Part shown: one piece after another, positions 1 through 8,973 of the stretch | How positions within the stretch are numbered: the stretch's first letter is position 1 | How the letters are laid out: each line of letters starts with the position of its first letter | From: Ferdinandcohnia sp047246645 | Lineage (GTDB): Bacteria; Bacillota; Bacilli; Bacillales; Bacillaceae_L | NCBI RefSeq assembly: GCF_047246645.1 | Contig: NZ_JBFOKR010000022.1 | Coordinates: 10,248 to 74,247 of the forward strand | Direction of reading: 5' to 3' | DNA length: 64,000 bases | Notes under the pieces: generated by a model | Told to the model about the DNA's origin: nothing | Seen by the model: only the letters and a program-made list of their open reading frames with translations | Database searches by the model: none | Translations under genes and position numbers: made by a program

Positions 1-30
1 ATATTTATATTCGAAGAGTGGGTGATTTTT

Positions 31-360
31 ATGGGGATTAACGTCTCATTAGCAAACTCCCAGGCTAATCAGTTACGAAACTATGCTTCACAGCTTAGGA
101 GTTTAAAAAATACCATAAATGGATTTAGGAATAACTTAAACGCAGGCTGGCAAGCAGAAGAAATGAAATATATTAATTCATCCATTGAGAAGATCAATCG
201 TGAGCTTACGAATATTGCTTCCGAGCTTGAATCGATTGCTCCAGATATAACATCGGTTGCGTATCAGATTAAGGCTGAGGAAGAAGCTGCTGCAAGGGCA
301 GCTGCTGAAGCTAGAGCTAAAGCTGCAGAAGAGGCAGCGATGAAAAATCGAACACGTTAA
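31..360 (+). CDS. WXG100/ESAT-6-like coiled-coil protein
   Basis: A 109-residue, almost wholly helical soluble protein. A central Gly-Trp (NAGWQAEE) lies between two heptad-rich helices, the layout of WXG100-like small T7SS partners. The C-terminus is a charged Ala/Glu/Lys-rich tail. A GTG lies at 22, but the ATG at 31 is better placed behind GAGTGGGTGA. It is the first gene of a cassette with a membrane protein, an LXG-like effector and another membrane protein. By analogy with Bacillus LXG operons it may be the co-secreted partner or targeting helper of the effector at 1114. The WXG motif is not strict, so this is a family-level inference. The start of the operon may lie before the window. 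Confidence 0.6.
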   Translation: MGINVSLANSQANQLRNYASQLRSLKNTINGFRNNLNAGWQAEEMKYINSSIEKINRELTNIASELESIAPDITSVAYQIKAEEEAAARAAAEARAKAAEEAAMKNRTR

Positions 361-375
361 TTTGTGGAGTGCCCT

Positions 376-1053
376 TTGAATAGTCAATTGAATGATAATA
401 AACATATTAAAAAATATGTATCCCATATCCCGTCTGAAATCGAAGTGTCGAATTTTATGGTTGTAGTTTTTCTTCTGCCGGCCATGTTTGTACTGATTCC
501 AATCTTTGCACCACCATTCGAACTATTGTATGCAGTTCTAGTGTTACCGCCATTTTTTGTAATGGCTATAGTGGCGGTTTGGTACATGATTATTTCCAGA
601 AAAGATGGAAAAAAATATCAGAATATAACTTTCTTTTTAATAAAAGGTTTATATGGTGTTGTAGGTTCTATTGGGTGCTTTTTCATTATTCAAAAATTTG
701 CTTACAACATGCTAGGGTTAACATCGCCACTGTTTTTTCTCCTGTCGTTTTCGGGATACGGTGTGGTTTTATATTTCTTTTTTAAAGATCAAATTATGAC
801 AGTGTACGAAGATAAGAGTAAGCGAGACAAGAAAAACAAGAAAGCATCCGGGACAAGAGTAATAAAGAAAACGGCGTCTACCTTTGCCTTTCTTGGATAC
901 TTAGCTGGCACAATGAGTTTGCGGATTATATCTGATAACACGATGTATATTATAATGATTGGCTTATACTTTATGATTTCTTATATTTTCTTTTATCACA
1001 TGCTTGAACTACATAGGTATTTTCTGATTAAAAAGGTTACAAAGCAGAATTGA
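376..1053 (+). CDS. Polytopic membrane protein in effector cassette, candidate immunity protein
   Basis: About 225 residues with roughly six hydrophobic segments: two near residues 20-65, two near 85-140, and two in the last 70 residues after a lysine-rich loop (KRDKKNKK). I do not recognise the family. A GTG at 364 is possible, but the TTG at 376 has GTGGAG just upstream and gives a more natural start (MNSQLNDN). It lies between a WXG-like gene and the LXG-like effector with its glycine-zipper segment. Integral membrane proteins next to membrane-active T7SS toxins are often their immunity proteins, so that role is inferred here; the sequence itself shows only a membrane protein. Confidence 0.6.
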   Translation: MNSQLNDNKHIKKYVSHIPSEIEVSNFMVVVFLLPAMFVLIPIFAPPFELLYAVLVLPPFFVMAIVAVWYMIISRKDGKKYQNITFFLIKGLYGVVGSIGCFFIIQKFAYNMLGLTSPLFFLLSFSGYGVVLYFFFKDQIMTVYEDKSKRDKKNKKASGTRVIKKTASTFAFLGYLAGTMSLRIISDNTMYIIMIGLYFMISYIFFYHMLELHRYFLIKKVTKQN

Positions 1054-1113
1054 AACGTTATGTCGCCGTTTTCGTTGTAAGATTGTTCAAGACCGTTGAG
1101 GAGGTTAGTAGCT

Positions 1114-2292
1114 TTGTCAGAGATTAGAATTAAACCCGCATATGTTAGAGATACGAATACAACGCTTTCTCAGTCATATCAAAATCTATCCAATATTGAA
1201 AGTGGAGTTTCCTCACTACGTTATTCAATAGATAGTAAGATTACGAGTCGAAGAAGTATTGGCACAAGACTCAACAGAGCCAAAACGGATATCGACCAAC
1301 TACAGAGTCAAGTAAGAGAATTAGAAACATTTATTCAACACTCAGTTACAAGGTATGCCAACACAGAAAATAAACTTTGCAGGGATGTTAAGGACATCGG
1401 AGATGAGTCTGGCCTTGATGCAACTGCAATAAGGAATACGCTTATTGGGTTAGGTGCGGGTCTTCTAAATTCAAGTAAGCTTCTTCGATTGAAAAATGGA
1501 CTTCAATTTAAATTATTTAAACAAAATAAAAACTTTTACATCAAGATTATGGGAGATAAGATTAGGTCTCTTGCAGATTATCAAAAATACCGTCAATTAC
1601 TTAAGGAAGGCCTAGGGGGCTCAGCGAAATGGAAACGAGACTGGGTTACTAAGCTTGTAAATGAAGGTGTACCTTTATACGAAAAGCAGAGTAGAAAATC
1701 TGGTCAATTCTATGGAAGCAATAGTAATAAACTAATAAATACGCAATTTGGTGATTTAGGTACTTATATCAATCAACTTAGTACAGATCGATATAAAATA
1801 GCCGGTCAAACATTTGTTGATGAGCTAAAGGTTTGGGAGAGTTTTAAAGGCTGGAAAGGAGCCACAAATCTCACCAAACTTGGAAAAGGTGCAGGTGTCC
1901 TTGGAATTGGTATCGATGTTTACAGTAATTTCATGGATAACTTTAAAAACCCAGCTGGGGAATGGGATTGGTCTGGTGAGAACATTAAGGAGTTTGTAGT
2001 TGATACAACAGTTGATGTAGGTATTGGTACTGGTGCTATGGCGGCAGGTGCTGCTGCAGGATCATTCTTCTTACCACCTGTAGGGACTGTAGTTGGAGCT
2101 GCAGTAGGTTCTGTTATTTATGCCGGATTTAACTGGAAGTACGGTGACCCGCCAATGAGTTTTATTGATCGCCGAAAGGAAGATATGAATAAGGCAGTTG
2201 ACTGGGTTGGCGAACAAGCAGGTAAGTTGGCGAATGCTGCTGGGGACTTCGTAGGTGGAATTGGCAAAAAACTAAGTAATGTGTTCTGGTAG
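1114..2292 (+). CDS. LXG-like T7SS effector with C-terminal glycine-zipper membrane segment
   Basis: A 392-residue protein. Residues 1-100 are helical coiled coil (tandem heptads, many Gln/Asn/Ser), like the N-terminal targeting domains of LXG effectors. The middle is a mixed region rich in Lys and Trp. Around residues 290-345 there is a Gly/Ala-rich hydrophobic stretch (GIGTGAMAAGAAAGSFF, then GTVVGAAVGSVIYAGF) with repeated GxxxG spacing, a glycine zipper that could insert in membranes. The tail is amphipathic (DWVGEQAGKLANAAGDFVGG). The start is the TTG at 1114 behind TGAGGAGGT; the earlier TTG at 1096 precedes that site. Flanking membrane proteins fit toxin/immunity logic. Pore formation is inference. 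Confidence 0.6.
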   Translation: MSEIRIKPAYVRDTNTTLSQSYQNLSNIESGVSSLRYSIDSKITSRRSIGTRLNRAKTDIDQLQSQVRELETFIQHSVTRYANTENKLCRDVKDIGDESGLDATAIRNTLIGLGAGLLNSSKLLRLKNGLQFKLFKQNKNFYIKIMGDKIRSLADYQKYRQLLKEGLGGSAKWKRDWVTKLVNEGVPLYEKQSRKSGQFYGSNSNKLINTQFGDLGTYINQLSTDRYKIAGQTFVDELKVWESFKGWKGATNLTKLGKGAGVLGIGIDVYSNFMDNFKNPAGEWDWSGENIKEFVVDTTVDVGIGTGAMAAGAAAGSFFLPPVGTVVGAAVGSVIYAGFNWKYGDPPMSFIDRRKEDMNKAVDWVGEQAGKLANAAGDFVGGIGKKLSNVFW

Positions 2293-2301
2293 GAGGAAGC
2301 T

Positions 2302-3090
2302 ATGCTTAAACAATACACGGAAAAGGATTTAGAACAAATCGGTGATGTCGCGTATGACAGGCTAAAGCCAGAAGCAATCACAGCATTTTTATGGGTTACA
2401 TTTGCCATCGGTGCAGGCATGGCCTTCTTTGTAAGTGATACTGTCAGTTATAGTGTTAACATTACAAATCCAATTTGGTCATCGATTATACAAGCAAATA
2501 TAGTCTTATTGGTAATTCATTTTATAGTTTGTTTATTCTTTTCAAAAAAGAACTTTTCGTATAAATTTCAACGTTTACAGTCAGTAGTTTTATGTTTGGT
2601 TGCAATAAAATTCTCTTTTGAATTTTATCCTTTTTATTTCCTGGCAGTAGAGGATCGTTTCGCACCAGGATTTATGACGACAGTAGGACTGCTACTTCTT
2701 ATTGGCGGAGCTGTTTATCTATTAATCTCTACTATACGAGCAATAGGGAGAGTAAAAAAAGGTGAATTAAAAGAAGATGGGCAGGGGCTGTATCATTTTA
2801 AGAAATCGAAAACATATATAAGTCTACCTATCATTTTTGGAGCAACCATGCTAGGTGGGGCAATTGGCCAAATTCTTTCAAATAGTGCAACTACATTAGG
2901 CGAGATGACTGGATTGTTCTTTATCCTATTGCTCACTGTCGTCATTCAATATGCTGTTGCTATGGTTTGGCCGGAGTTTTTTCTGCTATCATACGGGAAA
3001 TTTCGTTTTGAATCATTTCGCTTAAAAATACCAAAGACAAATAATGCTCAAAAGAACATAAAAACAACGGGTAAAAAGGTGAAACGGTAA
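2302..3090 (+). CDS. Polytopic membrane protein after effector, candidate immunity protein
   Basis: A 262-residue protein with about six to seven predicted membrane segments (for example AITAFLWVTFAIGAGMAF near 30, IIQANIVLLVIHFIVCLFF near 70, MTTVGLLLLIGGAVYLL near 130, and pairs in the second half) and a basic cytoplasmic tail. It begins 9 nt after the effector stop with an AGGAGG site, so it is translated from the same message. The family is not recognised. Position directly downstream of a glycine-zipper effector makes it a candidate immunity protein, but that is context only. Confidence 0.65.
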   Translation: MLKQYTEKDLEQIGDVAYDRLKPEAITAFLWVTFAIGAGMAFFVSDTVSYSVNITNPIWSSIIQANIVLLVIHFIVCLFFSKKNFSYKFQRLQSVVLCLVAIKFSFEFYPFYFLAVEDRFAPGFMTTVGLLLLIGGAVYLLISTIRAIGRVKKGELKEDGQGLYHFKKSKTYISLPIIFGATMLGGAIGQILSNSATTLGEMTGLFFILLLTVVIQYAVAMVWPEFFLLSYGKFRFESFRLKIPKTNNAQKNIKTTGKKVKR

Positions 3091-3139
3091 ATAAAAGGTT
3101 GAATTAGCTGCAACCTTCTTCAGGCTGGGGGAGTTATCA

Positions 3140-3595
3140 ATGAAAGTAAAACGTAGTCCACTCGTATTTCACAATGTATTAGGTACAAAAGCACGCTGCA
3201 TGATAAATGATTGGCATCTTGTTGCAGCGGATTTCCGTAACGCCATCCTCAAGAATGGCTTATACAGTACAGGGCCGATTATCTATCAAATTTCAAATTT
3301 TGACCAAGAAAAGAATGAAGCGGATTATTCGCTCTACATTCCAGTAAATATGGCTCTGAAAATGCCGGAAAACGACCGATATCATTTCGTCGAAGAATGG
3401 AAATTTGATGATGGTTTAGTGTTTAGACATACTGATTTAGAAGATGATATGAATGTTACATATGAGTTCTTGAGAGAAGTAGCCGATGCAAATGAGTTTG
3501 AGTTACAGGAGCCCTTTTACAATATTTATCTAGATGTTTATGGAGAAGGAATAATTGACGTATATGCTCCAATTACAAAGGAGGGAATCGGATGA
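3140..3595 (+). CDS. DUF5085-like protein, copy 1
   Basis: A soluble 151-residue alpha/beta protein with no signal or membrane segment. It resembles the small T7SS-linked DUF5085-type proteins of Bacillus (tentative assignment from memory). It shares a scaffold with the next gene: an N-terminal HNVLG/SNVLS-like element, a KNGLYSTGPIIYQISNF versus KGPLFYSLTNV segment, a YIP/YMP strand, and a C-terminal PFYNIYLDVYG versus PFFHVVSGDD strand. It overlaps the downstream gene by 4 nt (ATGA), implying coupled translation and perhaps a heteromeric product. Function is unknown; a chaperone or adaptor for effectors is one guess. Confidence 0.6.
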   Translation: MKVKRSPLVFHNVLGTKARCMINDWHLVAADFRNAILKNGLYSTGPIIYQISNFDQEKNEADYSLYIPVNMALKMPENDRYHFVEEWKFDDGLVFRHTDLEDDMNVTYEFLREVADANEFELQEPFYNIYLDVYGEGIIDVYAPITKEGIG

Positions 3596-4041
3596 TTAAT
3601 CCGTATGATTCCATCCGTTATTCAAATGTACTATCATCTGGTTACCGTTGTCATTATAAGGATTTGAATCAAACTGTAGAGACATTTTTAAACAAAGTAA
3701 TTAAGCAAGAAGCTACACCAAAAGGTCCATTATTTTACTCACTCACAAATGTACCTAAGGATGAAATTGTGCAGGGTATTTTATATATGCCAATTGAAGA
3801 AAGTTATATAGAATCGTCAGGAGATTTGTATTTTCATAGTTATTTTTCAATAGAAGATATGATTTCTTTATGTATACATACAGATATAGAACGTAATACT
3901 GAAGTTGCTTATCATATGCTACTAACCCATATCGAAGAGGTGCAACTTCGTCCGGCAACACCATTTTTTCATGTTGTATCAGGGGATGACACGTTTCAGT
4001 ATGTGTTTATCAAGATAGGTGTAGCTGAAGCGCTAAGCTAA
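3592..4041 (+). CDS. DUF5085-like protein, copy 2
   Basis: A 149-residue soluble paralogue of the preceding gene, starting at the ATG inside its ATGA overlap. The conserved order of elements (SNVLSSGYRC, KGPLFYSLTNV, LYMPIEE, TPFFHVV) shows tandem duplication followed by strong divergence. The fold pattern of repeated beta strands with short helices recalls GyrI/SOUL-like ligand-binding domains, but no catalytic residues stand out. It lies 13 nt upstream of the EssC-type ATPase gene, so it probably belongs to the core secretion operon rather than to the effector cassette. Confidence 0.6.
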   Translation: MINPYDSIRYSNVLSSGYRCHYKDLNQTVETFLNKVIKQEATPKGPLFYSLTNVPKDEIVQGILYMPIEESYIESSGDLYFHSYFSIEDMISLCIHTDIERNTEVAYHMLLTHIEEVQLRPATPFFHVVSGDDTFQYVFIKIGVAEALS

Positions 4042-4054
4042 GGGAGAGATCTTT

Positions 4055-7000
4055 TTGATACTAACTCTTTTTGATCGAGAGAAGGCATTTACATTTGTTT
4101 TGCCAGAGAGAGTAACTGGTAGATACATACTTAGAAGTGAAAACGCACTTGGCAAGGCTGCCGATATGATGGCAGTAGAAGCCGAGGACGGCGTTTGGTA
4201 TTTAAAATCCAATAAATCTGCGTTTCTTACAAATGAAAAGCAGGAGAAACTCGTAAAGATAGAAATTGAACCTTTTAAAACATATACCATCAACCGAAAC
4301 AATGATTCGTCCGCACTTTTATATGTGGAGCCGCCTACAAAGGACCGAAATGAATATACAAAGCATGAAGTAATTGGCAACTCTATCAAGATTGGTAGAG
4401 GTAATGATTGTCATATTCGCTTTTCAAATAAGCTGGTGTCAAGTGCTCATTGTGTTATTCAATACGATTCAAAAGGGCAGGCAATTATTCGAGATAATGG
4501 CAGCTCGAATGGTACATATGTAAATGGTGAGAAAGTGCAGGAAAAACTTCTCTCCACAGGTGACGTTATTTACATAATGGGACTAAAAATCATCTTTAAT
4601 GGCAAGTTACTTTCGTTGAACAACCCACATCAGTTAGTCTTCTTAGATCGCAATGCTTTTCGCCCGTTTGTGGTGCAAAAGCCTGTTATTGAGACGGAAG
4701 AGCATCTAGACGATTTTCACACAGAAGAAAAAAATGATGACCTGTATTACCGGTCACCACGTTTCAAACGGGATATTAAAAAAGCAGAGATTAAAATAGA
4801 TCCACCTCCACAGCAAGCAAATCTCGATGAAACTCCATTAATGTTTATGCTTGGTCCGTCAATTACAATGGGGATGGCTTCACTGTTTACAGGATTATTT
4901 ACCCTGCAAAATGTGATGCGTACGAACGGAGATATTATGTACGCAATGCCTACTTTGATGATGTCGTTAAGTATGTTAGTCGGTACAGTGCTTTGGCCGA
5001 TTTTAACCAAGCGCTACGAAAAGAAGAAACGAATTGAGCATGAAGGAAAAAGGCAAGAGAAATACAAGCAATACATAGAGGACATGAAACAGGTGATTGA
5101 AGAGGAATGTAAGCATCAAAGTGATATCCTCCATGAAAATCATGTCGCCTTACAAAATTGTATTTCTCGAATCACGATGAGAAAGAGAAATTTATGGGAA
5201 CGAGCGATCGGCCAAAATGATTTCTTAAAGGTCCGATTAGGAATTGGAGATTTACCACTAAATGCGGAACTCAAATATCCTGAAAAAAGATTTATGCTCG
5301 AGGATGACAATCTGCAAGATGAGCTATACAAGATGGTAGAAGCACCCCATATTTTACATCAAGTACCTGTTACACTTTCTTTTGTTGAGGAGTATGTAAG
5401 TGGTGTGATTGGTGACAGAAGAAAAGTTCAGGACTTTGTAAAAGGACTTATTTTTCAGCTAACGGCATTACACAGCTATGACGAATTGAAGCTAGTATTC
5501 TTATATGACAAAGAAGAAGAAGAGGATTGGAAGTTTACGAAATGGCTACCGCATGTCTGGGATGAGAGTGGTCAAATTCGATTCATTGCAACAGATGCAA
5601 CTGAAGTAAAGGAACTTTCATCATACTTTGAAAAGGAAATAGCACACCGTACTGCTTTATCTGATGAAGAGTTGAAGGACCTTGACCAGCACTATCTGAT
5701 TTTTTCAATGAATAAAGGGTTAGCTTCAAGGGCAGAGATGATGAATGTTCTTTTAGAAGAGAAAAAGAATTTAGGAATCAGCTTAGTCACTTTGTATGAC
5801 GAACTTAAAAATCTTCCAAAAGAATGCTCAATGGTTGTTGAACTTGCCGATGATATGTCGAAGATTTTTGATAAAGACGATATTTCAGGTTCTTATACGT
5901 CATTTGATGCGGAGTATTATGGGCGTGATGATGCTGAGGAGCTTGCAATACGATTAGCGAATATTAAGCTGGCATCCTCTCAAGAGGCATACACATTACC
6001 AGAAATGCTGACATTCTTGGAGATGTTTGGGGTTAGTAAAATTGAGCACTTAAATTCACTTACTCGATGGAAGGAAAATAACCCTGTGTTATCTATTGAG
6101 ACACCAATTGGTGTAGATACAATGGGTGAATTGTTCAAGCTTGACCTTCATGAAAAATACCATGGTCCACACGGGTTAATTGCGGGTATGACGGGTTCAG
6201 GTAAGAGTGAATTTATCATGACATTTATTTTATCGCTCGCAGTCAATTATCACCCTGACGAAGTGGCGTTTATCTTAATTGACTATAAAGGTGGAGGGAT
6301 GGCGAATGCCTTCTTAAACCTTCCACACTTGGCAGGTACGATTACAAACCTAGATGGAGCAGCAGTAAATCGCTCACTAATCTCAATTCAAAGTGAGCTG
6401 AAGCGTCGCCAATCTATCTTCAGTGAAGCAAGTAGACGGATGAATGAAAGTAATATTGATATCTATAAGTATCAAAAACTATATCGTGAAGGTTTAGTAA
6501 AAGAACCATTGCAGCATCTATTCATGATCTCGGATGAGTTCGCAGAACTGAAGACACAGCAGCCTGAGTTCATGGAGCAGTTGGTAAGTGCAGCGAGGAT
6601 TGGGCGTAGCTTAGGTGTCCATTTAATTCTGGCTACGCAAAAACCTTCAGGTGTTGTAGATGATCAAATCTGGAGTAACAGTAAATTCAGAATCTCACTT
6701 AAGGTTCAGGAAAAAGCAGATAGTATGGAGGTTATTAAACGACCAGATGCTGCTGAGCTATCAACTACTGGACGCTTTTATTTACAGGTTGGATATAACG
6801 AGTTGTTTGAACTTGGCCAATCGGCTTGGGGAGGGGCACCTTATTATCCTTCCGATAAGATTGAAAAACGAGTTGATAATAGCATAAACGTGATTGACCA
6901 TCTAGGTCGTGTCGTTAAGAGTGCTAAGATCGAACGAAAGAATTTGGTAAAAAATCCACCTAAGCAAATAGATGAAGTAACAAAGTATTTAGAGAGTCTA

Positions 7001-8665
7001 GCAAAACAAGAAAATATTAAGGTGAAGCAGCTTTGGTTAGAGCCAATACCTGCATTGATTTACTTAGATCGACTAGCTAATAAATACAGAGAAGAAACAA
7101 CAACACGCTTTGAACTCAACCCAATTATCGGAGAATATGATGACCCGGCAAACCAGCGTCAAATGGTTATGAGACTACCAATCACTCAAGATGGCAATAC
7201 TGTTATTTATGGTGTTGCAGGTAGTGGAAAAACAACATTTATCGCATCGCTAATGTATTCGCTAATGGAGTCACATAGTCCGGCCGAGTTAAATACGTAT
7301 TTACTAGACTTCAGCTCTGAAACTCTTAGCTGGTTCCGTGAGTCACCACATGTGGGAGACGTTCTGTTATCGCATGATGGAGAAAAGATTGATAATCTCT
7401 TTAAAATGCTTCACAGCGAGATTGAGACTCGTAAAAAGCTGCTTTCAAATTATGGCGGCGACTTACAAACGTACAACCGTTTATCTAAGGATGGTCTACC
7501 ATCTATTGTGATTGTGATTCATAACTACTCAGCGTTTTCAGAAATGTATGAAGCACAGGAAGAAGGAATTTCCTACCTAACACGTGAAGGAACGAAGTAC
7601 GGTATTTATTTTATAGTTACGGCAGCCAATACCGGTGCAATTCGCTACCGCTTAATGCAAAACTTCAAGCAAATCTACGTGTTGCAGCTTAACGATACTA
7701 CTGAATATTCAGGTGTACTGGGTAATGTAAATGGTGTCTTCCCGTCCAAACACAAAGGCCGAGGTATTTTTAAGTCAGATGGAGTCTACGAATTCCAAGT
7801 GGCTCACATTACTGAAGGTGTCGAGGATATGTACCAATACATCACCAATTACTGTAAAGGTCTCCGAGATAAGTGGGGCAATGCAGCTGCTAAACGAATT
7901 CCAGTCTTACCTGATAAGGTCGATATTGAATACCTGCGTAATGAAGTCCATTATAGTAAATCAAGTAAACTACCAGTTGGAGTTGAAAAGGAATCGCTAG
8001 AAGTAATGTACTTTGATTTCAAAACGTCTTTTGTAAATCTCGTATTGGCGAATACGTCTGAGGCATGCTCTGGATTTATGCAGGGTATCACAGAAATTCT
8101 TATTGCAAATGAGAAAAATGAAGTAATCGTTCTTGATCCAAATGAGCAGCTCGTACATGGAGATAGATACAAATATGTTTCCAGCTCACACGATATCGAA
8201 CAAACCATTGTTTACCTATTTAACACACTTGTATTCCGTAATAACACAACAAAGGATGCACTTGCAGAAGGTGCAGAAGCGCCAGTGTTTGAACCGATTT
8301 ATTGTGTAATGGATTCGTTTATGGATATGCAACAGTACTTATCTGAAGATGGTATGGATAAACTGAAGGTCTTCTTAGAAAGAGGGGACTCGCTGAATGT
8401 TCATATTATTATTTCAGATCAAGCTGACAGACTAAATTCAATTGCTTTTGAGCCTTGGTTTAAAAAGCAGACCTCACTAAGCGACGGCATTTGGATTGGA
8501 AATGGCATTACCGACCAATATCTATTAAAAGTATCCAAGGTAACAAACAGCATGTATCAGGACATACCAGAAGACTTTGGATATGTGTTAACAAAAGGAA
8601 AAGTGAAGCTGGTTAAATTACTAACCGGGGCAGCAAAGAAAGAGGAGGCTGTCTATTATGGATAA
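4055..8665 (+). CDS. essC: EssC/YukB-type FtsK/SpoIIIE ATPase of the type VII secretion system
   Basis: The 1536-residue T7SS motor. An FHA domain occupies about residues 104-190 (GRGNDCHIRF, SSAHC, NGSSNGTYVNG). Two membrane helices lie near 263-285 and 298-320, followed by a basic coiled segment. ATPase domain 1 has Walker A GMTGSGKS (711-718) and Walker B LIDYKGGG (Asp743). Domain 2 has GVAGSGKTT (1053-1061) and LLDFSSE (Asp1085). A third, degenerate domain near 1325 lacks a GK[ST]. This matches EssC/YukBA order, with a single recognisable FHA. The start is TTG behind AGGGAGAG. It energises export of WXG100/LXG substrates at the membrane. The FHA domain may bind phosphothreonines made by the kinase at 14555. 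Confidence 0.95.
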   Translation: MILTLFDREKAFTFVLPERVTGRYILRSENALGKAADMMAVEAEDGVWYLKSNKSAFLTNEKQEKLVKIEIEPFKTYTINRNNDSSALLYVEPPTKDRNEYTKHEVIGNSIKIGRGNDCHIRFSNKLVSSAHCVIQYDSKGQAIIRDNGSSNGTYVNGEKVQEKLLSTGDVIYIMGLKIIFNGKLLSLNNPHQLVFLDRNAFRPFVVQKPVIETEEHLDDFHTEEKNDDLYYRSPRFKRDIKKAEIKIDPPPQQANLDETPLMFMLGPSITMGMASLFTGLFTLQNVMRTNGDIMYAMPTLMMSLSMLVGTVLWPILTKRYEKKKRIEHEGKRQEKYKQYIEDMKQVIEEECKHQSDILHENHVALQNCISRITMRKRNLWERAIGQNDFLKVRLGIGDLPLNAELKYPEKRFMLEDDNLQDELYKMVEAPHILHQVPVTLSFVEEYVSGVIGDRRKVQDFVKGLIFQLTALHSYDELKLVFLYDKEEEEDWKFTKWLPHVWDESGQIRFIATDATEVKELSSYFEKEIAHRTALSDEELKDLDQHYLIFSMNKGLASRAEMMNVLLEEKKNLGISLVTLYDELKNLPKECSMVVELADDMSKIFDKDDISGSYTSFDAEYYGRDDAEELAIRLANIKLASSQEAYTLPEMLTFLEMFGVSKIEHLNSLTRWKENNPVLSIETPIGVDTMGELFKLDLHEKYHGPHGLIAGMTGSGKSEFIMTFILSLAVNYHPDEVAFILIDYKGGGMANAFLNLPHLAGTITNLDGAAVNRSLISIQSELKRRQSIFSEASRRMNESNIDIYKYQKLYREGLVKEPLQHLFMISDEFAELKTQQPEFMEQLVSAARIGRSLGVHLILATQKPSGVVDDQIWSNSKFRISLKVQEKADSMEVIKRPDAAELSTTGRFYLQVGYNELFELGQSAWGGAPYYPSDKIEKRVDNSINVIDHLGRVVKSAKIERKNLVKNPPKQIDEVTKYLESLAKQENIKVKQLWLEPIPALIYLDRLANKYREETTTRFELNPIIGEYDDPANQRQMVMRLPITQDGNTVIYGVAGSGKTTFIASLMYSLMESHSPAELNTYLLDFSSETLSWFRESPHVGDVLLSHDGEKIDNLFKMLHSEIETRKKLLSNYGGDLQTYNRLSKDGLPSIVIVIHNYSAFSEMYEAQEEGISYLTREGTKYGIYFIVTAANTGAIRYRLMQNFKQIYVLQLNDTTEYSGVLGNVNGVFPSKHKGRGIFKSDGVYEFQVAHITEGVEDMYQYITNYCKGLRDKWGNAAAKRIPVLPDKVDIEYLRNEVHYSKSSKLPVGVEKESLEVMYFDFKTSFVNLVLANTSEACSGFMQGITEILIANEKNEVIVLDPNEQLVHGDRYKYVSSSHDIEQTIVYLFNTLVFRNNTTKDALAEGAEAPVFEPIYCVMDSFMDMQQYLSEDGMDKLKVFLERGDSLNVHIIISDQADRLNSIAFEPWFKKQTSLSDGIWIGNGITDQYLLKVSKVTNSMYQDIPEDFGYVLTKGKVKLVKLLTGAAKKEEAVYYG

Positions 8666-8909
8666 AGTTCTCGTTGAAGTCTATATCCCAGCATCGAACG
8701 AAACCCATGATGTGTTTATCCCAGTCAAAAGCAAGCTTCATGAAGTCACATTCCTGTTAGCAAATACAATGACCGAACTATCAAATGGCTATTTTGTTGC
8801 AACGGACACCACAATCGTGTGTGACAGTAAAACGGGTACTGTTTTTGACATCAATAAGACAGTTGAAGAGCTTGGGTTTATCAATGGTACGAAGTTGATG
8901 CTGGTTTGA
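8658..8909 (+). CDS. esaB: YukD/EsaB ubiquitin-like T7SS protein
   Basis: An 83-residue beta-grasp protein. It begins with a KVLVEVYIPASNETHDVFIP hairpin typical of YukD/EsaB and ends ELGFINGTKLMLV, the ubiquitin-like final strand. The ATG has an AGAGGAGGC site within the end of the ATPase gene, and the two genes overlap by 8 nt, so translation is coupled. EsaB homologues are cytosolic regulators or accessory factors of T7SSb. Its direct linkage to the ATPase gene is the best sign that this locus is a YukD-bearing (T7SSb) system. Confidence 0.88.
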   Translation: MDKVLVEVYIPASNETHDVFIPVKSKLHEVTFLLANTMTELSNGYFVATDTTIVCDSKTGTVFDINKTVEELGFINGTKLMLV

Positions 8910-8973
8910 ATGAAATTTACACAAACATGAAACAGTAATGTCCTAGTAATTTTTAAAACAAGGAAGGTGCCAA

